Origin: OMII01 sp947467385
GTDB lineage: Bacteria; Bdellovibrionota_C; UBA2361; OMII01
Direction: 5' to 3'
Length of the DNA stretch: 64,000 nt
NCBI GenBank assembly: GCA_044360075.1
Contig: JBIKLA010000003.1
Span: 1-64,000, forward strand
Shown: positions 54,563-63,611 of the stretch, piece after piece
Layout of the letters: every line of letters starts with the position of its first letter
How positions within the stretch are numbered: the first letter of the stretch is position 1
Made by a program: the position numbers and the translations under genes
The notes under the pieces: model-generated
What the model saw: only the letters and a program-made list of their open reading frames with translations
The model's database searches: none
Told to the model about the DNA's origin: nothing

Positions 54563-55504
54563 TCACTCCTCACTCCGTAGCTGCTCCAGCTGCGCCTGCG
54601 CGGCGCACACGATCTTGAGGTACTCCGGCGCCTTTTCCCTAAGCTTACCCAGATACTCGCTTCGCGGCGGCCCCTTTTCGTCACGAAGTCTCTCAAGAGC
54701 CTCAATGGCGGCTTCAGCCTCTGCCGCGAGCCCCTGGTAGGCCTCAGAGCGAAGCTCCCAAGCGGGCGTGCAGTCGCTTATCTGACGATACTGCTCCACC
54801 AGACCCTTCCACTTACCCTCATACCATTCGATTGACGAATCCTCGTGCCATCTGGCCGGAGAGAATCCGGAATTGATCTTTTCACGCAGCTCACGCGCGG
54901 TGATGAGTGCTTCGTACGCCGACTTGTCGTGGTACTCAAGGCTCTCACGAATGTCCTGCGCGTGTGCCCCGAAGCCAATCCGCTCGTAGGCATCGGAGAT
55001 CCGCGCAAATGACTCAAGAAGCTCCGCAGCCTCTGGTGAGCTGGTGCTCGTCGCGCACGCCGCATGAAACTGGGATTGGACGCAGTTCGCGAGCACCGCC
55101 AAGCTCTTCATGTCGCCTTCCCCGAGGTGCAGTAGGGCGAGCCTCTCCCAAAAGCCGGCGTAACGCTCGCCGTCACAAACAGTGATCGTGGGCTTGGGCA
55201 TCCCGGTTAGCCGGTCGGCGGAATCGCGCTGCGTATAGTGGAGCTCTAGCCCGGCGGAGCACAGGAACGAGATGTGCCTTTCAAAGCCGGCTTCAATGTT
55301 GGTGACAACTTCCTTCGATACCTTATCCTTTACCTTTCCTAGGTCGGCCTCGGGGCCCTGGTCTGGCGCGCCTACGGCGGCCTTGATGAACTCCGCGAAA
55401 ACAGCCATTCCGGAGCCCTGGTTGCTCGCCTGAACGAACTCACGCACAAGCTGGTTGCATGATGCCAGGTTTTTTCGGACTTCCTCGATCGGGTTTTGGT
55501 GCAT
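54563..55504 (-). CDS. Unknown helical protein
   Basis: 313 residues I do not recognise, without signal peptide or membrane segment. Mostly alpha-helical and acidic, with EEVRKNLASCNQLVREFVQ at the start and a C-terminal helical region (EAEAAIEALERLRDEKG, then YLGKLREKAPEYLKIVC). Seven or more cysteines are spread through it but do not form a zinc motif. Its start is followed by a 546-base gap containing no gene. It converges on the kinase gene and has no other informative neighbour. Confidence 0.6.
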   Translation of the reverse strand: MHQNPIEEVRKNLASCNQLVREFVQASNQGSGMAVFAEFIKAAVGAPDQGPEADLGKVKDKVSKEVVTNIEAGFERHISFLCSAGLELHYTQRDSADRLTGMPKPTITVCDGERYAGFWERLALLHLGEGDMKSLAVLANCVQSQFHAACATSTSSPEAAELLESFARISDAYERIGFGAHAQDIRESLEYHDKSAYEALITARELREKINSGFSPARWHEDSSIEWYEGKWKGLVEQYRQISDCTPAWELRSEAYQGLAAEAEAAIEALERLRDEKGPPRSEYLGKLREKAPEYLKIVCAAQAQLEQLRSEE

Positions 55505-56050
55505 GACATCTCCTTCCGTCCACGCTCGCGGCTAACATCGAGAGGATCTTGAAGCAGTTATGAAGGCTCCGTGTTAGGGGATACTTAAGGGCATGAAGGC
55601 ACCTGACCCCAGGTACCCACCCGAGGCCTAGGGGACCCGATCTCTTTTCGTCATCTGCTGCGAGCACGGGCGAACGGTGTGGAGGGCTCCGCGCGCATCA
55701 AAAGGCCAGTTCATGAGCTGCCCGGCTCGAATTAGCAGCCCTCCGGAGGCCCATTCCCATCTGCCAGGCGAAACAGCTTGAGTCGCAAACGTTCATTCAT
55801 TTTATATAGTTATCCCGAAACCCGCCCCCGTTTGATTGAAATTGCCCGTCGTGTACGTTAGAACCAGGAGGGCTTTGCGGTCGGGTTTTTACTCAGAATC
55901 GGCGGAAGGCTCCGCGCTCCCCAAGGACCGTAGTCGGCTCCTGTTATGGGGCGTGCAGGCACTGTATCCGGGTTGCTGCGGCGGCCGGGATGGCGGTGCA
56001 GAGGTGTTTTGGACAAACGGCAGCGCTTCCGAGAATCCGCGGGGACCCCT
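55505..56050. other. Intergenic region upstream of the fabH-like operon
   Basis: No gene is seen. A short inverted repeat (ACCTG..CAGGT near 55602-55615) and a possible promoter are visible, with TTGAGT at 55778-55783 followed by the AT-rich TTTATATAGT at 55801-55810. This would serve the fabH-like operon with a leader of about 240 bases. The remainder shows no structure. Confidence 0.4.
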
Positions 56051-56998
56051 ATGGCACTATTCAAAGAGATAAAGATAGCCGGCACCGGCTCATGCGCTCC
56101 GGCGAAGGTTGTAACAAGCGAGGAGCTTGCAGCCCGCCTCGGGACGAACGTCGACTGGATCTACTCAAACCTTGGCATCGTCGAGCGGCGCATCGCCGCA
56201 CAGGATGAATATAGCTCCGATCTTGGCTCCCAGGCGGCAAAATCTGCCATTGACTCGGCAGCTCTCTCCCCAAACGACATCGACCTCATTATCGTCGCCA
56301 CGGCGACACCGGACCGGCGGGCCCCTTCGACTGCCTGCCTTATTCAGGAGAAGCTCGGCATCTCAAACCGCTGCCCAGCCTTCGACATCAATGCGGTGTG
56401 CTCCGGCTTCCTGTATGCGATGACGCTTGGCTTCCAGCTTATCGAGAGCCGCGCCTACCAAAATGTGCTCGTCGTAGGCGTGGACACATTCTCAAAGATA
56501 ACCGACTGGAGTCGCCGAGACTGCGTATTTTTCGGTGACGGCGCCGGCGCTGTCGTGCTCCAGAGCGCTCCGGGGAGCTCCTCTTTCTTCTCAAGCAAGC
56601 TCTTCGCCGACGGAACTGGCAAGGATGGGTTTACCGTGTATCCAGGAGATCCGTTTTTCACTATGGACGCTCGCGCCGTCTACGAGACCGGGACTACCGT
56701 CCTCACGCAGGCGATTCAGGAGATACTCTCGTCCAACGGAATCTCGGTCGGCGACGTCTCTGCAGTCATCCCGCACCAGCCCTCAGTGCGCGTGCTCAAG
56801 CGAACATCCGAGCTGCTTGGCATCCCGTTTTCGAAGTTTAAGACAAACATGGACAAGCATGCCAACACCGCGAGCGCAACGGTGCCGCTGCTGCTCGACC
56901 AGGTGAACAGGCGCGGAGAGCTCCACACCGGGGATACGGTTATTTTCGCGGCGGTTGGGTCGGGCTGGACCTGGGGTGCTGCTGTGTACAAGTGGTAG
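56051..56998 (+). CDS. fabH: 3-oxoacyl-ACP synthase III (FabH-like, KAS III)
   Basis: 315 residues from the ATG giving MALFKEIKI; a longer frame upstream is not protein-like. The catalytic triad is Cys117 (AVCSGFLYA), His242 (PHQPSVRV) and Asn272 (NTASATVPLLLD). KAS III condenses acyl-CoA with malonyl-ACP to start fatty-acid or related chains. The C-terminal GSGWTWGAAVY is typical. The adjacent reductase, acetyltransferase and deacetylase suggest a specialised lipid or acyl-sugar pathway rather than the main fatty-acid cluster. Confidence 0.92.
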   Translation: MALFKEIKIAGTGSCAPAKVVTSEELAARLGTNVDWIYSNLGIVERRIAAQDEYSSDLGSQAAKSAIDSAALSPNDIDLIIVATATPDRRAPSTACLIQEKLGISNRCPAFDINAVCSGFLYAMTLGFQLIESRAYQNVLVVGVDTFSKITDWSRRDCVFFGDGAGAVVLQSAPGSSSFFSSKLFADGTGKDGFTVYPGDPFFTMDARAVYETGTTVLTQAIQEILSSNGISVGDVSAVIPHQPSVRVLKRTSELLGIPFSKFKTNMDKHANTASATVPLLLDQVNRRGELHTGDTVIFAAVGSGWTWGAAVYKW

Positions 56999-57035
56999 CA
57001 ACCCGCTCGACGGGCACTTTTTGCAGGAGAACAAG

Positions 57036-57767
57036 ATGGCCAACGTAACGTTAATCACTGGCAGCAATGGCGGCATAGGGCTCGCCGTGGCGGAACACCT
57101 CCTCGCGCACGGAATGCGCTCGCTGGCGTTCCACTACCGATCGGGTTCCGACAAGATTACAGAGTGCCTTAAGCGCTTCGACCTCGATCCTCAAAGGCAC
57201 CTGTTTAAGGCAGACCTGTCCGATGAAAGCGATGTCGCACAGCTCAGGACATCAATCGAGGGCTCTCTTGGCCCGGTCTTGGGGCTTGTGAACATAGCTG
57301 GCGGCTCCTCCAATTCGATGAGCTGGAAGACATCGCTTGCCGAGTTCCGCAAGGTGCTGGACGACAACCTCACCTCCACGTTCCTCTGCTGCCGTGAGTT
57401 TATCCCCGGGATGCGCTCTACGGCGTCCGGCCGAATTATCAACATTTCAAGCGTTGTGGCGTTCACTGGGGCGGTTGGGGCGGCGCACTACTGCGCTGCC
57501 AAGGGGGCGATCGCCTCGTACACAAAGGCCCTCGCGCTTGAGCTTGCTCCGAAGGGGATCACCGCCAACGCCCTAGCGCTGGGCTACTTTCAGTACGGGC
57601 TTATACACCAAGTCAACGAGCAGCTGCAGGCAGAGATCAAGGAGCGCATACCGCTCAAGCGCTTTGGCAACGGCTCCGACGTCGGCGGGTACGTGCGATT
57701 TCTGCTGGGCGAGGAGAGCTCCTTCACCACGGGCCAAGTCATCCACCTCAACGGCGGACAGTACTAG
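57036..57767 (+). CDS. fabG: Short-chain dehydrogenase/reductase (FabG-like)
   Basis: 243 residues. The NADP-binding loop is TGSNGGIG. The active site includes Ser138/139 (INISSVVAF), Tyr152 and Lys156 (YCAAK), with NIAGG and the N-terminal Rossmann pattern. It likely reduces a 3-oxoacyl-ACP made by the preceding FabH-like enzyme. Start ATG follows GGAGAACAAG. The stop codon TAG overlaps the GTG start of the next gene, so the genes are coupled. The symbol is by similarity; other SDR substrates are possible. Confidence 0.85.
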   Translation: MANVTLITGSNGGIGLAVAEHLLAHGMRSLAFHYRSGSDKITECLKRFDLDPQRHLFKADLSDESDVAQLRTSIEGSLGPVLGLVNIAGGSSNSMSWKTSLAEFRKVLDDNLTSTFLCCREFIPGMRSTASGRIINISSVVAFTGAVGAAHYCAAKGAIASYTKALALELAPKGITANALALGYFQYGLIHQVNEQLQAEIKERIPLKRFGNGSDVGGYVRFLLGEESSFTTGQVIHLNGGQY

Positions 57768-58858
57768 TGGATCTCGACTTTAGGCCATTCGACGCCGCTT
57801 CAGCCTTGCCCGAGCAGCGAGACCTCTTTCGAGACTGCTTTCCAGAAGCCGTTGGGTCGTCCGTTGAGTCACAGGAGCACTACCGCTGGAAATTTCACTC
57901 AATTGCTGCGTCGCCGCCGTCGCGCGAGTACGGGGTGTGGGGCGGCGATCCGGAACGGCTTCTCGGCTACTATGCTGCCCTGCCGTACCGGTATTCGGTG
58001 CGGGGCGACGTGTACGCCTGCGGGATGGTGTGTGACGTCATGACTCACTCGGCTGCTCGTGGCCAGGGAATCTTCACAAAGATCGGGCGCTATGCCACCG
58101 ATGACCTGCGCTCCTGCGGCCTCGACTTCACCTCTGGCTATCCAATACGCCCGGAAGTCATGCCGGGACACCTTAAGGTGGGCTGGCAAGTGGCCCAGCA
58201 ATTACCGATGTACCTCAAGGTTCTGCGCTGCGACGCGATACTCAGGCGCTCAGCAGCGCGGTTCCTCGCTCCACTGGTTAATCTGGGCCTCTCCACGTTC
58301 GCGTTCGTGACGAGGGGCCGCTCCGCGGGCGGTGCGGGGGAGTCCGTTACAGTCGAGCCAGCGGGCGAGTTTCTAGACCGGACAGACGGGGCCTATGAGC
58401 GGCTCTTCGCCAGGTGGGCCGCTTCGCGCGGCGTGCACCTTATCAAGGACCGCAGCTTCTTGGCGTGGCGGCTGGGTGCTCCAGGCACCGCATACCACAT
58501 TATCTCGGCGCGAAGCGGCGCAGAGATATCGGCGCTGGCGATCGTACGCTGCACAGAGCTCAAGGGCATCTCCTGCCTCGCCGTGCTTGATCTCATGCTG
58601 CCGGACGGCAGCGAGCGCACGGCAGGGCCGCTCATGCTTGCTATGGAACGCTTTGCTGTGGCGCAGCGCTGTGAAGCGATAGCAGCCATGATGAGCCGCG
58701 AGAGCGCCCGCCGAGCGTCTCTGGCGCGGCACGGCTTCATCAGGACACCTTTTGTCTTCAAGCTCATCGTTAAGCCCCTCTCCGAGCGCGCAAAACAGGC
58801 GCGGCTGCTTGAGCCGTCAACCTTCGACGTCATGTGGATTGACTCCGATGATCTCTAG
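57767..58858 (+). CDS. GNAT-family acyltransferase
   Basis: 363 residues with a GTG start shared with the reductase stop (TAGTG). It contains one GNAT core in the first half: GLGYYAALPYRY-type strands, CDVMTHSAARGQGIFTKIG with the acyl-CoA pyrophosphate loop (RGQGIF), and a second, weaker region (SALAIVRCTELKGISCLAVLD) near residue 245. The long C-terminal half resembles acetyltransferases found in surface polysaccharide clusters. It would move an acyl group onto an amine, perhaps of a sugar. The next gene overlaps by 11 bases. Confidence 0.75.
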   Translation: MDLDFRPFDAASALPEQRDLFRDCFPEAVGSSVESQEHYRWKFHSIAASPPSREYGVWGGDPERLLGYYAALPYRYSVRGDVYACGMVCDVMTHSAARGQGIFTKIGRYATDDLRSCGLDFTSGYPIRPEVMPGHLKVGWQVAQQLPMYLKVLRCDAILRRSAARFLAPLVNLGLSTFAFVTRGRSAGGAGESVTVEPAGEFLDRTDGAYERLFARWAASRGVHLIKDRSFLAWRLGAPGTAYHIISARSGAEISALAIVRCTELKGISCLAVLDLMLPDGSERTAGPLMLAMERFAVAQRCEAIAAMMSRESARRASLARHGFIRTPFVFKLIVKPLSERAKQARLLEPSTFDVMWIDSDDL

Positions 58859-59636
58859 CCCCTCCGCCAGCAGCAGCAAGGCCGTACTCTTTCTCCTCGC
58901 CCACAACGATGACGAGTTCTTCGTGCTGCCGAGGATTGAGCACGAAATTGCCGCGGGAAGCTCTCTTGTGTGCGTTTACACAACCGACGGCGCGGCGTAC
59001 GGCGAAAGCTCTGAGCGGCGCCTCAACGAGAGCCGAGCAGTGCTGGTTCCGCGAGGAGTAAGGAACGAGGATATCGTGCCGCTTGGAACACGCCTCGGTG
59101 TGCGCGACGGCACCTCATTTCGCTCCATCAACCAGCTCTGGGAGGGGCTCGCGGATGTGGCTAAGGGACGCTCCTTCAGCCGCATCTATGTGCCGGCGTG
59201 GGAGGGCGGGCACGCGGACCACGACGCTGCGCACCTGCTTGCGATCGCCCTGGCGCGGTCTAGCGGCGCTGAGGTGTTTGAGTTTTCGCTGTATCACGGT
59301 TTTCAGTCCAGAGGCCCCCTCTTCCGGTGCATGTCGCTCATTCCGGCGGATGGGGAGGTGCTCGTTGACAAGCTAACGCTACGGGAAGCGCTTGGATGGG
59401 CCTGCCTGGCTCGCAGGTACCCGTCGCAGCGCCGGGCGTTCCTGGGGCTCCTACCCTTCTGCCTTCCCCAGATCCTCGGCCGCAGGAGCCTCGCCGTTCG
59501 GCGGGTGACTCACCGGAACTATCGGACCGTGCCCCACTCGGGAGATCTGTTTTACCACAGGCGATTTAAGGTGGCTTTTGACGAGTTTTACCGGGAAACG
59601 AACGAGTTCATCGATCGGTTTGTTCACCCGTTCTAA
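58848..59636 (+). CDS. PIG-L family (LmbE-like) N-deacetylase
   Basis: 262 residues from an ATG inside the end of the GNAT gene. The metal motif is AHNDDEFF (normally AHPDDE) with the second site GHADHDAAH. These zinc enzymes remove N-acetyl groups from sugars such as N-acetylglucosamine linked to lipid or inositol. Pairing with an acyltransferase suggests acetyl removal followed by re-acylation of an amino sugar. The Pro-to-Asn change in the first motif is not at a metal ligand. It is the last clear gene of this operon. Confidence 0.85.
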   Translation: MISSPSASSSKAVLFLLAHNDDEFFVLPRIEHEIAAGSSLVCVYTTDGAAYGESSERRLNESRAVLVPRGVRNEDIVPLGTRLGVRDGTSFRSINQLWEGLADVAKGRSFSRIYVPAWEGGHADHDAAHLLAIALARSSGAEVFEFSLYHGFQSRGPLFRCMSLIPADGEVLVDKLTLREALGWACLARRYPSQRRAFLGLLPFCLPQILGRRSLAVRRVTHRNYRTVPHSGDLFYHRRFKVAFDEFYRETNEFIDRFVHPF

Positions 59637-59638
59637 AC

Positions 59639-59672
59639 TGACACGGTGTCAGGAGCTGGGGACGGTTGTAAG
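59639..59672. repeat. Short palindrome plus element shared with the transposase region
   Basis: TGACAC-G-GTGTCA is a perfect palindrome at 59639-59651. It runs into AGGAGCTGGGGA...TTGTAAG, which is also present at 1442-1460, close to the REP-transposase remnants. This may be a solo copy of the palindromic element such transposases act on. Confidence 0.45.
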
Positions 59673-59747
59673 CCATTGTTTGCGCTAGACCGCTGGCAGA
59701 CAAGGACGAGCGCCTTAAGCTCAGTTAGTATGCCTGGTTAGCTGGCG

Positions 59748-60149
59748 GTGTGTTTATTTTTGTTTGCGAGCGGAATTGATCAGGTGCTGATCAAGGTGCC
59801 GATGCTTCGCGGACCGATCGGCATGTTCGCGCATTGGCTCGCGCGGCGCGGCAAGGTCGGGCTGCTTCACCGACTGCTCTTGGTGGACGAGCCAGCTCCG
59901 CACTACTCGTTCTTTACGTCAAAAGGCCTCGTTAAGCTCTTTGCGAGCAGCGGCTTTCGGCTCGTTGACAGCGTCCGCATAGCTGATGTTGGTCTCGAGC
60001 TTCCGAACAGGCTGCGTGGCATGCAGGGCGAGCCATCGCTGTCGGCAAGCCGTGCCATCACTACTGCCGTTGGGCTTGGCCTCGCGATGATCTCGCCGCT
60101 CTGGTCGGACACGCGCGTATTCCTCTTTCAGCGCAGCCAGGGCGCCTAG
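59748..60149 (+). pseudogene. C-terminal fragment of a SAM-dependent methyltransferase
   Basis: 133 residues with no start support; an in-frame stop lies 9 bases upstream. The segment APHYSFFTSKGLVKLFASSGFRLVDS is the pattern of the C-terminal part of class I methyltransferases (aromatic-rich HYSFF followed by a GFR helix). The SAM-binding N-terminal half is missing. A palindromic element sits just upstream, at 59639, in line with disruption by a mobile sequence. It probably belonged to the preceding PIG-L/GNAT cluster. Confidence 0.45.
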
Positions 60150-60236
60150 GCCTCCACTCGCGCCGACTAGGAGCCTCGCTTTCCCCGTCCGTGCCGTGCC
60201 GCTCCTGGTCGTAGCTCTTGAAGTGCGGGAACGTGT

Positions 60237-60428
60237 CCAAGGATCGAGACGCTTACGCGCGTGTTTGACGAGGGCCGGACCCTCCCGCGATTGGTGTTTA
60301 TCCAGCGTGGAAAGCCGTTTTACGAGGCGGGAGTATTCGCACTCGTGCGCCAGGCGAAGGTCTAAGACCATCTCCTGCCGTAGCCATTTCCAAGTTCCCT
60401 CCCTCTCCGGGCAGTCGGCGAAATACCA
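60237..60428 (-). pseudogene. Possible decayed gene fragment
   Basis: A protein-like stretch runs from WYFADCPEREGTWKWLRQEM through LDLRLAHECEYSRLVKRL to about KRLDPW. It has no convincing start or stop of its own and lies in a longer antisense frame opposite the methyltransferase fragment. No family could be named. It may be a remnant or chance. Confidence 0.2.
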
Positions 60429-60435
60429 TGGGGGA

Positions 60436-61461
60436 CTACCGAGTCGGCTCCGCGGCAGGTTCCGCCGAAGGCTCGGCTTCATCCAGAGGCTTTTGGAAGA
60501 GCGCGCCACCTGATTCGGCGAGCCTTACCTTCTGCCATGGCCCCTGCCATTCATAGTCAGTGAAGCTCTGCTTGTACTTAGTCCAAAGCTCGGGCCCTAG
60601 GAGGTCACGAAACTGCCGATCGTAGCGGTCCGAGATCTTCTCATACACCCTTGACCACTCATCTATCTCTTCTTGAGACCACGCATCTGTTCCTTCTTGA
60701 GGCCAGGTCCCCGAGCCAATGAGTGATCCTGCCTCATCGAGATGGGTTGGATTATTGAACGCGTGATCCTCAAATGCCCTATCCTTCTCCTCGGCCAGCT
60801 TCTGGATCGTGGCCGTCATCTCTGGTGGGAGGTCTAGCGCAGTCGCGATGACCTTGACCCCCATGATGCGGTCCTTGCTGTTCGACTCGAGCCGGATCGC
60901 ATTACAAGAGCGGAAGATCTCGACGTAGCGCTCGCGGCCCAGGATCTCTTCAGCCGCTTGGTGGGCTCCCTGCAGATCTGTAGAGATTTGAGGAGAAGGC
61001 CCCGAGACACGCAGTTCGACCGGGGGATCCTCGGGGCCCGCCCTGCGAGAAACCGATATGAACTTCCTTGAGGCTTCCTGAATCTGCACCTGCTCGGCGT
61101 CGCTCAGAAGGAAGGAGCAGCCTGACAGAGAGATAGCATCCCACCCCGTTGCGGCAGATGATTGCTTCATCTCCTCGGCAATCAGTTGCTCAGTTATCTT
61201 CTGCTTCGCCTCCTCCGCTGTTCTGGCGAACGGCTCGCCTTGGCTGGCGGTGGTGGCTGAAACGGTCCGACGCAGGCGCGCGATGCGGCGGTGAAGCGCT
61301 ATGGTCCTGTCGCTCGCGGCCGGCCTGAGGGAAACCGCTTCCGTGTTGCCCGTACCAGGAGCGCTAACTTGGCCCGCCCGAGCAGAAACACAGACTGCAG
61401 CGGCCGCGATAACAGCGAGGCAGGCAGCGAAGCGAAAACGGGAGCGTCGATGTCTCTTCAT
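60436..61461 (-). CDS. Exported protein of unknown function
   Basis: 341 residues from the ATG giving MKRHRRSRFRF, which yields a proper signal sequence (CLAVIAAAAVCVSARA); a 14-codon longer frame is less suitable. The mature protein is helical, rich in Glu, Arg and Ala, with segments such as TAEEAKQKITEQLIAEEMKQ and MTATIQKLAEEKDRAFEDHA and tryptophans near the C-terminus. The end is an acidic Pro/Ala/Glu tail. No domain recognised. It is divergent from the fructose-bisphosphatase gene. Confidence 0.6.
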   Translation of the reverse strand: MKRHRRSRFRFAACLAVIAAAAVCVSARAGQVSAPGTGNTEAVSLRPAASDRTIALHRRIARLRRTVSATTASQGEPFARTAEEAKQKITEQLIAEEMKQSSAATGWDAISLSGCSFLLSDAEQVQIQEASRKFISVSRRAGPEDPPVELRVSGPSPQISTDLQGAHQAAEEILGRERYVEIFRSCNAIRLESNSKDRIMGVKVIATALDLPPEMTATIQKLAEEKDRAFEDHAFNNPTHLDEAGSLIGSGTWPQEGTDAWSQEEIDEWSRVYEKISDRYDRQFRDLLGPELWTKYKQSFTDYEWQGPWQKVRLAESGGALFQKPLDEAEPSAEPAAEPTR

Positions 61462-61649
61462 ATCCGCGATATGGGGCGGCCGGACGGGCTTGCCGCCCCC
61501 CAAAGATAAAGATTCGATAACTTCCCGGAAGCTTCGTCAGAATAGCGGCTTGCAACGATGCAAACGGAGCGAAATGGGCGCGGAAGATAGCCGTGAGAGG
61601 CATGATCTGGTGTGTACAGGGGGCCCTAGCGCGTGGTTTAACCTTGGGC

Positions 61650-63602
61650 ATGACCGGGGCCGATTCAGCGCCATTCGATGAGACCGCACTTCCCTACCTA
61701 CGAGAGCTCCGCTCCGCCTATCCGACACTCGACTCGGCTCTCGCCAAGATAGCGGTGCTATCATCTTCGCTCACCCTGCCAAAGGGCACGGTGCATGTCA
61801 TCAGCGACGTGCACGGCGAGTACAAAAAGCTTCGGCACGTCGTCAACAACGCCTCCGGCTCGCTCCGTCCCCTGGTGTCTCAGCTCTTTGGGGACACGCT
61901 CTCTGAAGCCGAGCAGCTCCGGCTCTTAAGCTTTATCTACTACCCGCGCGAGTCCTACCTCTTTTACTGTAACGACTCTTTGCAAGCAAAGGAGCGCGAG
62001 GCCCTCGCTAACTCCACCATGCGGTCGATGCTTGTCCTTATCCGATCGCTCGCCCGGAGCTACCCGTTGCATGAGGTGGCGGAGATCCTTCCGCAGCAGT
62101 TTATCCAGGTGTTCCGTGAACTAATATTGAGCCCCCAGTTCGACCGGGAGCCACAACACTTTCAGGCTATCCTCGATACGTTCATGTCTCACGGCCGGCA
62201 GCTCGACCTGCTGCGGCTTACAGCGAGGATCATCCGCAACCTCGCCATCGATGAGCTTATCGTTGCGGGCGATCTCGGCGACCGCGGCGCCAGGATCGAC
62301 ACCTCGATTGAATTCATCTCACAGCAGCCTCACGTGGCTATTACATGGGGCAACCATGACACGACCTGGATGGGGGCGTGCCTAGGCCACGCGGCCAGCA
62401 TCGCTTCAGTTGTGCGCATATCGCTGCGTTACGGTCGCCTGAGCCAACTTGAGGAGGGCTACGGAATCCCGCTTGAACCGATCGCAAAGCTCGTCCAGAC
62501 CCATTACGCAAGCGACCCTGCGCAGCGCTTCACGTGGAAGGACCCCGGTGACCGAGATCCCCTGCTGCTCGCCCGCATGCAGAAAGCGATGGCTATTATC
62601 CAGTTTAAGCTTGAAGCGCAGGTGATCGCCCGAAACCCGCAGTATGGAGTAGGTCACCGCGACCTTTTCTCAAAGATCGATCCGGCTCGTGGAGTCGTGA
62701 CTGTCGAGGGCCGTGAGTATCTGCTGCGTGATTCGGCGTTCCCCACATTTAGCCACACGTCTCCGTCCGAGCTTAATGCGGCGGAGGAGGAGTGCATGGC
62801 TGCCCTAGCCGAGTCGTTTCTTGCGAGCCCCGTGCTGTGGAAGCACATGTCATATCTGGCTAAGAAGGGCCGCATGGCGCTCATCCGCGACAATGTCCTT
62901 ATCTTCCACGGCTGTGTGCCGTGCGATTCCCAGGGCGATTTTCTTTCCCTTGAAATCGATGGTGTTTTGCGCACGGGCAAGGAGCTCTTCGATGCCATCG
63001 ACGTCGCCGTGCAAAGGGCGTTTCAGTCCAAAAAGGAGTCGGACCTCGACCTGTTGTGGTACCTGTGGTGCGGCCCCCTCTCGCCCCTATTCGGCAAGGA
63101 CAAAATCGCAACGTTTGAAAGCTACCTCCTTGACGATGCAGCCCTACAGCATGAGGAGAAAAACCCCTACTTTTCGCTCATTCATGATTCTTGGTTCTGC
63201 GAGAAGGTTCTCGCAGAGTTTGGCGTTAATACCTCCTCGGGCCTGATCGTCAACGGGCATGTCCCGGTCAAGATCGAGACGGGAGAATCGCCCGTTAAGC
63301 GCTGCGGCAAGGCGGTCACGATCGACGGGGCCTTCTCAGAGGCGTACGGCGACAAGGGGTACACCCTGGTCCTGCAGCCTGAGCGCACATACCTTGCGCT
63401 GCACCACCACTTCACGTCCATAGATGATGCAATTCAGCGAGGCGTGGACATGATACCCGAGATTCAGGTACTGGCGATGTACGATAGGCCGCGCCTTGTG
63501 AGCGACACGGAGCGCGGGCAGGAGATCCAGCAGCAGATCGCCCTTCTGGAGCTCCTCATCCGGGCGTATCGCGAGAACCGAATCGAGGAGCTGCGCCAAT
63601 AA
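61650..63602 (+). CDS. fbp: Fructose-1,6-bisphosphatase, class III
   Basis: 650 residues. Gluconeogenic removal of the 1-phosphate from fructose 1,6-bisphosphate. Class III enzymes use a calcineurin-like metal site, visible as SDVHGEYKKL near the start, VAGDLGDRGAR, TWGNHDTTWMGA, and later FHGCVP and NGHVPVK. Length matches the family (about 640-670), unlike the short class I and II. The ATG giving MTGADSAPF was chosen; GTG and ATG starts 57 and 48 bases upstream are possible and none has a strong binding site. The stop faces the sulfatase stop across 9 bases. Confidence 0.92.
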   Translation: MTGADSAPFDETALPYLRELRSAYPTLDSALAKIAVLSSSLTLPKGTVHVISDVHGEYKKLRHVVNNASGSLRPLVSQLFGDTLSEAEQLRLLSFIYYPRESYLFYCNDSLQAKEREALANSTMRSMLVLIRSLARSYPLHEVAEILPQQFIQVFRELILSPQFDREPQHFQAILDTFMSHGRQLDLLRLTARIIRNLAIDELIVAGDLGDRGARIDTSIEFISQQPHVAITWGNHDTTWMGACLGHAASIASVVRISLRYGRLSQLEEGYGIPLEPIAKLVQTHYASDPAQRFTWKDPGDRDPLLLARMQKAMAIIQFKLEAQVIARNPQYGVGHRDLFSKIDPARGVVTVEGREYLLRDSAFPTFSHTSPSELNAAEEECMAALAESFLASPVLWKHMSYLAKKGRMALIRDNVLIFHGCVPCDSQGDFLSLEIDGVLRTGKELFDAIDVAVQRAFQSKKESDLDLLWYLWCGPLSPLFGKDKIATFESYLLDDAALQHEEKNPYFSLIHDSWFCEKVLAEFGVNTSSGLIVNGHVPVKIETGESPVKRCGKAVTIDGAFSEAYGDKGYTLVLQPERTYLALHHHFTSIDDAIQRGVDMIPEIQVLAMYDRPRLVSDTERGQEIQQQIALLELLIRAYRENRIEELRQ

Positions 63603-63611
63603 ATAGCACCG

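Noticed and set aside
60196..60513. 105-codon plus-strand frame
   Set aside because: Arg/Ser-rich, no start signal, overlaps the end of the exported protein gene; looks like a shadow.
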